Assembly: GCA_900541875.1 (NCBI GenBank)
Contig: UQLF01000023.1
Span: 1 to 26,248 of the forward strand
From: an uncultured Collinsella sp.
Lineage (GTDB): Bacteria > Actinomycetota > Coriobacteriia > Coriobacteriales > Coriobacteriaceae
DNA: 26,248 bases
Reading direction: 5' to 3'
Both the position numbers and the translations under genes were made by a program. Shown here one piece after another: positions 14,224 to 21,623 of this stretch; position 1 is the first letter of the stretch, and every line of letters begins with the position of its first letter. Under the pieces are notes generated by a model. The model had not been told where the DNA came from, ran no database searches, and saw only the letters and a list, made by a program, of their open reading frames with translations.

Positions 14224-16383
14224 CTAATTGTTCAGCATGCGGTCGAAGCTTCCCGAGTCGCCATCCCGATAGTCGGCGGTCATCAGAATCTCCTGCGGAA
14301 TTCGTCCGCCCTCACGCAGCACGTTGCGGAACTGCACGCGCGTAACCATGGGCAGATCCTTAATCGTCGCCGCCAGGTTCTGCGGCACACCCTGGTTGGC
14401 AGCCGCGGGCTCGCACTCGCCGCCGGCCTTCACACGACGCTTATGCTCGGCAAGCATGGCGCGATACATGCCGGCATGCAGGCGAATCTCAACGACGTTG
14501 GCGTTGCGGGCCTGCTCGACGATGCGCGCGCCCTCTCGATCGATGTCGCCCACGTAGTAGATATAGGTAAAGCGGTAGCCGATCTCGGCCAGATAATCAT
14601 CCAGCGCATGAGAGACGCTCGCCTTGCACCCGCCGCCAAAGATCACGCCGCCCACCTTAGTGCCAAATAACTTGGCATGTTTGCGGCCACGCAGAAGCTT
14701 GACGATTTCGTCGTAGGTATCCAAGTTCTCGACCATAATGAACGGCTTGTCGGCGCCCAGCGTAAAGAAGCCCGTAAAGTGCACCGGACGGTTGGGGGCT
14801 ACCTTGATCGCCTGCATGCTGATGCCCTTTTCGGTCATACGCCTGATCAGGCGCTCGCCATGCTTGCCGTCAAAAGCTTTTTCGTCATTGAAGATCTGGT
14901 AGGCGCGCTGGCGGCGCGAGGCAACCGGAGTATCGGCACCGCGGTTTTGCTCGATCCAAGCCTGAATGATCGCGATTTCCTCGGCAATCTTGCGATTGGA
15001 CATCTCGTTGTGCTGGGCGCGCTGTGGAGCTTTCTTGCCGTCCTTGCCCTCGACCTTAACGATCTGGGTCTGCTGTTCCTTAATTGTGGAGAGCGCCGTG
15101 GGCGTGGGGACGACCTTGAGCAGCCGCCTGCCCAGAACGCGAGCCAGGGCAAACGCCGAAACCTCGCCATGGGAAGTCGACTCAGCCTGCTGGGCAGTCG
15201 CATCTGCTGCGGCAGACTCGGGCTTCTTCTGAGACTTGCGCTTAGAATCGCCTTGGACATTGCGCTCACGTTTCGAAGTTGACGTCTGCTTCTGCGAACG
15301 CTTGGGCTTGTCCTCCTTCGCCGGCTGACGCTTGGGCTGCTCCATCGGAGCATCCACGTTCGCATCTTCGTCGCGCGGCGCTACATTCTCGGCGGCATCC
15401 TGAGCGTTAGAGCCGCGACCGCCACGATGATGACGACGGCGAGGCTTACTCGAAGTACCCTCCCCCGTCTGTTCAACCGCAGGTTGCTGGCCCTGAGTCT
15501 CCGTATCGGACGCAGCATGCTCATCAACAGGATTCTGCTCACGAACTTCCGACTCGGCAGGCTTCACGGCCTTCTCGGCCCGCACCTCCGAAACCTGATT
15601 AACCTGCTCCTGACGCTTTACGGGGTACGCGCGACCTGCAAAGCCGCGACCGGGACGACACGAGTCTGAGGCCTTCTTGGCCGGCTTCTCGGAATCGTCC
15701 GCAACCTCGGCAGCATCTTCGGCCTCGCGCACAACGTCCTGCTGTTCGGCCTTAAAATGCGCACCGCGACGACGCTTGGGTTCCTGAGGCTCAGCGGACT
15801 TTTGCTCTTTCGCAGGCTCCTGCGGCTCGACGACAGGCTCGTTCTCGACAACCTCGGTAACGGCCCCATCCTTTTGAGCCACAGCACGACGGAAGCGTTC
15901 CTGTTGGGCGCGGCGCTGCGCATCGCGCTTTCCGCCTCCGCCAAAGACGCCTCGGCCCGCCTTGGCGGTAAAGGCGCGCACGACATGCTCATCGAGCAGC
16001 TCGTCGGTATCGATATGCTCACGCGGGGCAGTTTCTTCCGCGGCGGGTACCTCAACGGAATCCTCGACAGGCTGCTCCTGGGCATCATGCATCTCGGCAT
16101 TGATGGTATAGAATGCCGGGCGGCCGTTAACGCCGCTGCCCTCGATCTTGGTCACAATCTTTGCCGCGATAAGCTCATCGCGCATCGCCTTGGTATCGCA
16201 CTCCTTATCCACGGAGCGGAAGATTTGCGCCAGCGCGCTCGACTTGATCTTGAGCGCCTTGCGGCAGAGCAGGTCGTAGGCAACCAGCTTGGCCCGCTCG
16301 GCAGAAAGCGACGTTTGTCCGCTCAGACGCTCAGCCAGAGCATCGACATTTTGTTGGTTATCGGAATATACCGTCTTGGCCAC
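14224..16383 (-). CDS. Large charged, disordered protein with Toprim-like C-terminal domain
   Basis: A 719-aa protein that I do not recognise as a named gene. The N-terminal ~95 residues look helical and winged-helix-like (SAERAKLVAYDLLCRKALKI, RDELIAAKIVTKIEG). About residues 100-405 are low-complexity, rich in Glu, Lys, Arg, Gln and Pro, with basic patches such as KPRRRHHRGGRGSN. The C-terminal third is folded: FIMVENLDTYDEIVKLL has the Toprim-type Glu (552), and YYVGDIDREGARIV has a GDID motif (612-615), the pattern of DUF2220/JetD-like Toprim domains. Residues ~455-550 may be its partner domain. GTG at 16383 follows GAAAGGGG at 4 nt and is preferred; an ATG at 16407 would place that ribosome-binding site inside the gene. 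No Wadjet partners are adjacent. A nucleic-acid role is likely, but the function is unknown. Confidence 0.7.
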   Translation of the reverse strand: MAKTVYSDNQQNVDALAERLSGQTSLSAERAKLVAYDLLCRKALKIKSSALAQIFRSVDKECDTKAMRDELIAAKIVTKIEGSGVNGRPAFYTINAEMHDAQEQPVEDSVEVPAAEETAPREHIDTDELLDEHVVRAFTAKAGRGVFGGGGKRDAQRRAQQERFRRAVAQKDGAVTEVVENEPVVEPQEPAKEQKSAEPQEPKRRRGAHFKAEQQDVVREAEDAAEVADDSEKPAKKASDSCRPGRGFAGRAYPVKRQEQVNQVSEVRAEKAVKPAESEVREQNPVDEHAASDTETQGQQPAVEQTGEGTSSKPRRRHHRGGRGSNAQDAAENVAPRDEDANVDAPMEQPKRQPAKEDKPKRSQKQTSTSKRERNVQGDSKRKSQKKPESAAADATAQQAESTSHGEVSAFALARVLGRRLLKVVPTPTALSTIKEQQTQIVKVEGKDGKKAPQRAQHNEMSNRKIAEEIAIIQAWIEQNRGADTPVASRRQRAYQIFNDEKAFDGKHGERLIRRMTEKGISMQAIKVAPNRPVHFTGFFTLGADKPFIMVENLDTYDEIVKLLRGRKHAKLFGTKVGGVIFGGGCKASVSHALDDYLAEIGYRFTYIYYVGDIDREGARIVEQARNANVVEIRLHAGMYRAMLAEHKRRVKAGGECEPAAANQGVPQNLAATIKDLPMVTRVQFRNVLREGGRIPQEILMTADYRDGDSGSFDRMLNN

Positions 16384-16484
16384 GGGGCCCCTTTCATATG
16401 CATACATATACGTCTATATGGTACAACGCGCGCCGCCATTCACGCAAAACACCTGAGAGAACACCCCGGCATCACCCTTCTTTA

Positions 16485-16523
16485 CAAAAAAGACCGGGCC
16501 CGCGTTCTGCGGACCCGGTCTTT
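16485..16523 (-). terminator. cstA terminator
   Basis: AAAGACCGGG (16489-16498) pairs with CCCGGTCTTT (16514-16523), with further pairing inside. On the minus strand it is followed by TTT in a T6 run, 40 nt after the cstA stop codon. Confidence 0.85.
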
Positions 16524-16562
16524 CCGAGTCATAGAGATGGAGGATTCAATCCGTCCGATCGG

Positions 16563-18428
16563 CTAAGCCTTGGCGGCCTCAGCGTCGGCAGGAGCCTCAG
16601 CAGCAGCGCGACCGTACTCGGCCTTGCCCATCTCGGACCACTCGGGCTCCTCGTCGGGCATGGAGCCGGCCTCCTTGCCGAAGAACTCCTTGAGGCAGTT
16701 GACGGCAACGATGAGGCCCAGGACCATCAGCAGGATGGCAAAGACAAGCTGCAGGCCCTTGGTGGCGGCGACGGAGACGGCAGCCGTGGTGGCGGTAGCC
16801 GGGATGGTACCGAAGAAGCCAAACTGCTGGACAGCGGTCATGCAGCCCATGGCGCTCTGGACCAGCGAGGTGAAGGTGCAGCAGAGCAGGAAGGCGACGG
16901 GCACGTAGAGCATCCAACCCTTGCGGCCGGTGCACCTGCAGAACACGGCGAGGGTGATCATGGTCATACCGCCGAGCAGCTGGTTGGAAGCACCAAAGAG
17001 AGGCCAGATGTTGGCATAACCGCCAAAGGCGAGGGCGAGACCGGGAAGCAGGGTGACGACCGTGGCGAACCAGGGGTTGCCGAGGACCTTCATGTAGCCG
17101 GCCTTGGAGTCGACGGCCAGAGCGTCGTTGGTCTGGGCAAAGAACTCAGAGAACGAAGTGCGGGCGATGCGAGCGACGGCGTCGAGCGAGGTCAGGGCCA
17201 GAGCGGAGACGTTCATAGTCATGAAGACCGTGGCAACAGTGCCGTCAATGCCAAAGGCCTGCATACCGCGAGCAACACCAGCGGCAAAGATCTGGAACGG
17301 GGTACCCACGGCAGCGCCATTAGCACCAGTAGTGTTCATGGTGGAGAACATGATGCCGGCGACGATGATGGCAAGGATGCCGACGAAGGACTCGACGATC
17401 ATAGCGCCGAAACCGACCTTGACGGCGTCCTGCTCCTTCTCAACCTGCTTAGAGGAGGTACCGGAAGAAACGAGGCTGTGGAAACCGGAGAGAGCGCCGC
17501 AAGCAACGGAGACAAACAGGACCGGGAACATCATGCCGGAGGCACCAGAGAAGTTGGTGAAGACCGGAGCGGTCATCGTAGCCTGGCCGTTAACACCCAG
17601 GACAACGATGCCGAGGACAGCGCAGGCGATCATGACGATCATCATGATCGAAGTAAGGTAGTCACGCGGGGTCTTGAGCATCTGGATGGGCATAGCACCA
17701 GCGAAGACCAGATAGACCATGACGACGGCGAACCACTGGAACTTGGTCAGATAAACCGGGAACTGCATACCAACGGCGAACATGAGAACCATGAGCACCA
17801 CGCCGGTGACGAACTCGGCAGCGCCGGTGAGGTTGAACCTCCTCTGGGCCCAACCAAAGACGATGGCAACGAACGTGAACAGGATGGAGATGGTACCAGC
17901 GCAGCCAGCGGCGTAGGACTTAGCCTCGTTGACAGCGCCGGTGGCGGCATCGAGGACGGGAGCGGCAAACGTACCGCAGACCATATCGGTGAAAGCGGCG
18001 ATGACGATGATGCAGAACAGCCAGCAGAACAGCAGGAACAGGCGACGGCCAGTCTTGCCGATGTACTTCTCGATGAGCTGAGCGAGCGACTTGCCGTTGT
18101 TCTTCATCGAAGCGTACAGGGCACCAAAGTCGTGGACGGCGCCAAAGAAGATGCCGCCGACGAGGACCCAGAGCACGACGGGCAGCCAGCCAAAGGCCAT
18201 GGCGACGATCGTACCCGTGACAGGGCCGGCACCGCAGATCGAGCTGAACTGGTGCGAGAACGCGGTGAAGGCGGAGACGGGCGAGAAGCTCTTGCCGTCC
18301 TTCATGCGCTTGGCCGGCGTGAGAGCCTCTTTGTCAACGCCCCACTTGTTGGCCAGCCATCGGCCATAGCCCAGATAGCCGCAGGCGAGCACCGCCGCAG
18401 CCACAACCATGAGCAAAACTCCGTTCAT
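16563..18428 (-). CDS. cstA: CstA-family (carbon starvation) transporter
   Basis: A 621-aa polytopic membrane protein of the CstA/BtsT family, whose characterised members import pyruvate or peptides. The N-terminal signature is intact: LGYGRWLANKWGVD, then FSPVSAFTAFSHQFSSICGAGPVTGTIVAMAFGW and GGIFFGAVHDFGALYAS, followed by more than a dozen hydrophobic segments. It ends in a short charged Ala/Glu-rich tail. E. coli CstA is about 700 aa, and shorter versions are common in Gram-positive bacteria. The ATG has a strong GAGGAGG (18436-18442) 7 nt upstream. It is transcribed alone, with a terminator after it and a regulated leader before it (18464-18698). The true substrate cannot be read from the sequence; the leader hints at a link to branched-chain amino acids. 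Confidence 0.93.
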   Translation of the reverse strand: MNGVLLMVVAAAVLACGYLGYGRWLANKWGVDKEALTPAKRMKDGKSFSPVSAFTAFSHQFSSICGAGPVTGTIVAMAFGWLPVVLWVLVGGIFFGAVHDFGALYASMKNNGKSLAQLIEKYIGKTGRRLFLLFCWLFCIIVIAAFTDMVCGTFAAPVLDAATGAVNEAKSYAAGCAGTISILFTFVAIVFGWAQRRFNLTGAAEFVTGVVLMVLMFAVGMQFPVYLTKFQWFAVVMVYLVFAGAMPIQMLKTPRDYLTSIMMIVMIACAVLGIVVLGVNGQATMTAPVFTNFSGASGMMFPVLFVSVACGALSGFHSLVSSGTSSKQVEKEQDAVKVGFGAMIVESFVGILAIIVAGIMFSTMNTTGANGAAVGTPFQIFAAGVARGMQAFGIDGTVATVFMTMNVSALALTSLDAVARIARTSFSEFFAQTNDALAVDSKAGYMKVLGNPWFATVVTLLPGLALAFGGYANIWPLFGASNQLLGGMTMITLAVFCRCTGRKGWMLYVPVAFLLCCTFTSLVQSAMGCMTAVQQFGFFGTIPATATTAAVSVAATKGLQLVFAILLMVLGLIVAVNCLKEFFGKEAGSMPDEEPEWSEMGKAEYGRAAAEAPADAEAAKA

Positions 18429-18463
18429 TACATTTCCTCCTCTAAAAAGAACTACTCAGACAT

Positions 18464-18502
18464 AAAAAATGAGGGCCGTCGGTTGCGCTCGACGGCCCTC
18501 AT
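18464..18502 (-). terminator. Attenuator-like intrinsic terminator in the cstA leader
   Basis: A perfect 13-bp stem (18469-18481 with 18490-18502, 8-nt loop) is followed on the minus strand by TTTTTT, ending 35 nt before the cstA start codon. The plus strand has no T-run, so it acts on transcripts heading into cstA. Upstream of it a second perfect-to-wobble 9-bp hairpin spans 18527-18551; its 3' arm overlaps a competing pairing, GCCCGT with ACGGGC (18515-18532), giving mutually exclusive folds. Confidence 0.8.
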
Positions 18503-18553
18503 CTTCATCAGCCGCCCGTTATCGTACGGGCTAGCTGTATGTGCTAACCCGCA

Positions 18554-18598
18554 TCAGATAATTACTACGCTGATAATGTCTAGCTGATGCGTGAACAT
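18554..18598 (-). CDS. Putative branched-chain-rich leader peptide of cstA
   Basis: A 14-codon ORF reads MFTHQLDIISVVII, with stop TGA. Seven of its last nine residues are Leu, Ile or Val, the signature of leader peptides that sense branched-chain aminoacyl-tRNA by ribosome stalling. AGAGG lies 11 nt before the ATG, a somewhat long but usable spacing. An in-frame ATG at 18622 would give a 22-aa version starting MIEEDFSD. The ORF stops directly before the hairpin at 18527-18551 and 52 nt before the terminator stem, and follows a good promoter. No homologue was checked; this is inferred from codon content and layout. Confidence 0.55.
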   Translation of the reverse strand: MFTHQLDIISVVII

Positions 18599-18669
18599 GT
18601 CTGAGAAATCCTCTTCAATCATGATGTGAACGATTCGTGCGAGTTCACATCCCCCAGTGGATGTAAAGG

Positions 18670-18698
18670 AGTATGAAACTTTAGTTACCTAAAGTCAA
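18670..18698 (-). promoter_or_regulatory. cstA promoter with palindrome in the spacer
   Basis: On the minus strand TTGACT (18693-18698) and CATACT (18670-18675) are separated by exactly 17 bp. The spacer and -35 overlap a perfect 7-bp inverted repeat, ACTTTAG (18678-18684) with CTAAAGT (18689-18695), which could be an operator. An A/T-rich stretch lies further upstream. The predicted transcript starts about 40 nt before the longer leader ORF. Confidence 0.65.
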
Positions 18699-18795
18699 CG
18701 CAAATTTGTAATGAATTTTCAATTTTTTTGAAATTCTCGGTATAAAACGCCACTAACCTCGGACTTTACCCAACGACAGTTTTTGCATGAGAGAT

Positions 18796-18948
18796 GCCCC
18801 TGAGAGCCGCGGGAGCCGGGCGGCGCATATGAACTTTCCTGCTCTACAGTCCTGCGCAAGACGGAAAGCACATTAAGTGCTTTCCTTTGCGTGCGGAACT
18901 CGCGATAAAGTTCATATGCGCCGCCCGGCTCCCGCCGCTCTCGGGGGC
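18796..18948 (-). repeat. Nested hairpin element, copy C (inverted)
   Basis: Outer arms 18796-18837 and 18907-18948 are 42 nt and pair with two mismatches, the longest of the four copies. The 69-nt core (18838-18906) is in the opposite orientation to A, B and D. It matches the core of D at 61 of 69 positions; the eight differences are all in the central stem (18863-18871 with 18877-18885) and form four compensatory base-pair changes. It lies in a gene-free gap and is followed within 13 nt by a plus-strand terminator. Confidence 0.92.
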
Positions 18949-18960
18949 TCCCATCCCAAA

Positions 18961-18993
18961 TGTGCGGAGCAAAGCTCCGCACACCAACTTTTT
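18961..18993 (+). terminator. Terminator next to element C
   Basis: TGTGCGGAGC (18961-18970) pairs perfectly with GCTCCGCACA (18974-18983) around AAA, and TTTTT follows at 18989-18993. No plus-strand gene precedes it, only element C, so it may mark the end of a non-coding transcript carrying that element. Confidence 0.7.
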
Positions 18994-19091
18994 CTTTCAG
19001 CTAAAGAACGCCGGAAATTCGACGCTGGCTTGTTAACCTTGCTGGACGTTGTCGACGCCAAACCAGCCCAGAAGCTATATCGATACAGAAA
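18994..19091. other. Gene-free spacer between elements C and D
   Basis: No gene, promoter or convincing structure is visible. With the cstA leader and elements C and D it completes the 810-bp gap (18429-19238) without a full-length protein gene. Confidence 0.5.
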
Positions 19092-19226
19092 GGCCCCCGG
19101 ACGGAGGGGCCGGATATAAGGTTTATCGCGAGTTCCGCACGCAAAGAAGGCCACTTAATGTGGCCTTCGTCTTGCGCAGGACTGTAGAGCAGGAAACCTT
19201 ATATCCGGCCCCTCCGGTCGGGGACC
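19092..19226 (+). repeat. Nested hairpin element, copy D
   Basis: Outer arms 19092-19124 and 19194-19226 (33 nt) pair with three mismatches, all in the distal GC-rich part. The 69-nt core (19125-19193) is the reference form, with the central stem 19146-19154 with 19160-19168. The arm has its own small palindrome (GGCCCC with GGGGCC). The element ends 12 nt past the stop codon of the minus-strand tsaB-rimI-tsaD gene. Confidence 0.92.
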
Positions 19227-19238
19227 ACACCCGTACGA

Positions 19239-21623
19239 CTACAGCGTCATGTTCGGATCGGCGTCGACGTCGAACGGCGAGATTTCTCCTCGGTCGAATT
19301 TACGGCGGGCGACCTCTGCGATCATGGCGGCGTTGTCGGTGCATGCCGAGAGAGACGGCACCGTCACGCGGATGCCCTGGCGCCCGAGCTTCTTGATCAT
19401 CATCTCGCGCAGATGCGGATTAGCCGAGACGCCGCCGCCGATGCAGTATTCCTTGCATCCGGTGGCATGCAGCGCGTTCTTGGCCTTCTTGTACTGAACG
19501 TCAAAGACCGCGGCCTCAAACGAAGCCGCCAGGTCGGGCAGATGAATCGTACGGCCGGCTTTGGTCTCCTGCTCAATGTAGAGCGTCACGGCCGTCTTAA
19601 GGCCCGAAAGCGAGAATCGATAGTCTCCCCTACTATTGAGCGCACGGGGAAAGTCAATCGCACGGGGATTGCCCGTCTCGGCCAGTTTGGAAATGATGGG
19701 GCCGCCGGGATAGCCCAGACCCAGCGCCTTAGCCACCTTGTCGAAGGCCTCACCTACGGCGTCGTCGAGCGTCTCGCCAAGCACCTCGTAGTCGCCCCAC
19801 GCCTTGACGTGAACAAGCATGGTATGACCGCCCGAGACGAGCGTGAAGATAAACGGCGGCTTGAGATCGGGCTGCGCCAGCAGGTTGGCGAACAGATGAC
19901 CCTCCAGATGGTTGACGCACACGAGCGGTTTTCCGGTGGCATAGGCAAAGCCCTTGGCGAAGGCGACGCCCACCACCAGAGCACCCACCAGGCCCGGACC
20001 CTGTGTCACGCCAACAGCGGCGAGTTCGCTCGGCGCGATGGCTCCGCCCTCAAGACCAAGCGATGCCGCGGCATCCTCGAGTGCAGCGTCCACGACGCTC
20101 ACGATCACCTCAACGTGCTTGCGCGAAGCGATCTCGGGCACTACGCCGCCAAAGCGGGCATGAAAATCGATCTGCGTCGAAACCTGGTTGGCCAGCATAT
20201 TACCGTCCGCATCGATAATCGCCACAGCCGTCTCATCGCACGAACTCTCGATGGCAAGCACCAGGCGACGACACTCAATTTCGGCTCGCTCCTCGACGGT
20301 GCGCTCGGGTGCAGGTAGCGGCCATACACGCTGCTCAGCCGCCGTCGGCTCGGGCGAAGCGTTGTCGACCGGGAGCACCAAGGGCAGCGGCGCCGTCATG
20401 ACGATGGCATCTTTGCCAACACCGTAGTAACCGCGGCGGCAGCCCGCCTCGGTAAAGCCCAGGGAGGCATAGAGCGCAATAGCGCCCTCGTTGCCATCCT
20501 CGACCTCGAGCGAGGCGGTCGTACAGCCGAGCATCTGGGCATCGTAGCTCACATGCGACAGCAGCTTGCGGGCAATACCCTCGCGGCGATGCTTCGGGTC
20601 GACGGCAACATCCAGAATCTGCACGTCACCGTCTACGACCATGCCACCGGCAAGCCCCAGCAGCTGACCGTCGTCGTGCGCCACCCACCAGCTGCGCGGT
20701 GCCGCAACATCCTCGCCCAGCTCGGACAGGAACATGCCCGGCGTCCACGCCTCGTGCCCGGCGCCTTCAAAGCAGGCGGCCTCCAGCGAACTTGCGCCCT
20801 CGGCGTCAGCCGCACCCATGGGGCGGAATTGCAGATGGCGACCGGCGAGCTCATCGGCGACGCCCGTAATTTCGCTCTGCGCACTCTCGGCAAGACCGAG
20901 GCGTTTGCGCTCGTTTTCCTCGGCGTCAGAAAGGCGCGTATAGATCGGCAGGACGCGGGCCGGGTCGCCGTCACCCGCGGCATGCGCAAGGAGGAGGCCC
21001 TCGCCCGAAGGCCACCACAAGCCGCGCTCTACGCAGCGAGCGGCCTCATCCTCGCCCAGCAGCTTGCCATAGCGCACGAGACCGTCGCCAGTCAGCTGAA
21101 CCTGGTCCCAGTCCGCGGCTTGGCGCCACTCATCAAGCGCCACGGCAGCCTTGACCACGTGCTCGCGCTCAAACTGACGCTCGGGGCCCTCGTCGCCCAG
21201 CATATACAAAGCCGGATACACCTCGCCGCGCATGGCATCGGCCAGAATGCCGAGCTTGCCACGCACGCCAGCCTTCCACGCGGTCCATGCGCAGGCATCG
21301 AGCGTCGACACGCCCAACAGCGGCACGTTGGCACCGCGCGCCAAGCCCTTGGCGGTGGAAATGCCGATACGCACGCCGGTAAACGAACCCGGACCGCGAC
21401 CGACGACGTAACTGCCCACGTCAGCACGGTCCATGCCAGACTGGGCAAGCACGCTGTCGACGGTATTCACGAGCTCCACATTGGCATGGCGACGGCACAT
21501 ATGGTCGCCACTCACCAGCTTCGCCTCGCCCGTCTGTCCATCAGTCCAGCTCGCCGCGCAGGCAAGCATATCGGTCGAAGTATCGAGCGCCACCGCCAGC
21601 GCGTAATCGTTATGCAAGCTCAT
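19239..21623 (-). CDS. TsaB-RimI-TsaD triple fusion (t6A tRNA modification and N-acetyltransferase)
   Basis: A 794-aa protein with three modules. Residues 1-255 are TsaB (ALDTST near the start, VGRGPGSFTGVRIGISTAKGLA at 74-95), the dimerisation subunit. Residues ~264-412 are a GNAT acetyltransferase like RimI (acetyl-CoA loop RREGIARKLL at 346-355, ALYASLGF at 383-390), which in characterised bacteria acetylates ribosomal protein S18. Residues ~452-794 are TsaD (LVLAIESSCDETAVAI, metal-binding His 572 and His 576 in NHLEGH, SGGH at 597-600), which transfers threonylcarbamoyl to A37 of ANN-decoding tRNAs. These are usually separate genes. The ATG overlaps the end of tsaE by 14 nt; an upstream TTG start is less likely. 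It is the last gene of the acpS operon. Each module keeps its motifs, so all should be active. Confidence 0.95.
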   Translation of the reverse strand: MSLHNDYALAVALDTSTDMLACAASWTDGQTGEAKLVSGDHMCRRHANVELVNTVDSVLAQSGMDRADVGSYVVGRGPGSFTGVRIGISTAKGLARGANVPLLGVSTLDACAWTAWKAGVRGKLGILADAMRGEVYPALYMLGDEGPERQFEREHVVKAAVALDEWRQAADWDQVQLTGDGLVRYGKLLGEDEAARCVERGLWWPSGEGLLLAHAAGDGDPARVLPIYTRLSDAEENERKRLGLAESAQSEITGVADELAGRHLQFRPMGAADAEGASSLEAACFEGAGHEAWTPGMFLSELGEDVAAPRSWWVAHDDGQLLGLAGGMVVDGDVQILDVAVDPKHRREGIARKLLSHVSYDAQMLGCTTASLEVEDGNEGAIALYASLGFTEAGCRRGYYGVGKDAIVMTAPLPLVLPVDNASPEPTAAEQRVWPLPAPERTVEERAEIECRRLVLAIESSCDETAVAIIDADGNMLANQVSTQIDFHARFGGVVPEIASRKHVEVIVSVVDAALEDAAASLGLEGGAIAPSELAAVGVTQGPGLVGALVVGVAFAKGFAYATGKPLVCVNHLEGHLFANLLAQPDLKPPFIFTLVSGGHTMLVHVKAWGDYEVLGETLDDAVGEAFDKVAKALGLGYPGGPIISKLAETGNPRAIDFPRALNSRGDYRFSLSGLKTAVTLYIEQETKAGRTIHLPDLAASFEAAVFDVQYKKAKNALHATGCKEYCIGGGVSANPHLREMMIKKLGRQGIRVTVPSLSACTDNAAMIAEVARRKFDRGEISPFDVDADPNMTL

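Noticed and set aside
16398..18587. A 729-codon plus-strand open frame antisense to cstA
   Set aside because: It translates to a Gly/Asp/His-rich sequence typical of the shadow of a membrane-protein gene, and it would run through the cstA leader and promoter.
18464..18700. A T-box or known metabolite riboswitch in the cstA leader
   Set aside because: No T-box AGGGTGGNACCGCG-type bulge and no riboswitch core that I recognise; the peptide-attenuator reading explains the layout better.
5242..19226. CRISPR array or transposon ends as an explanation of the repeated cores
   Set aside because: Copies are kilobases apart, in both orientations, with no spacers or target-site duplications that I can see, and no cas or transposase genes are present.
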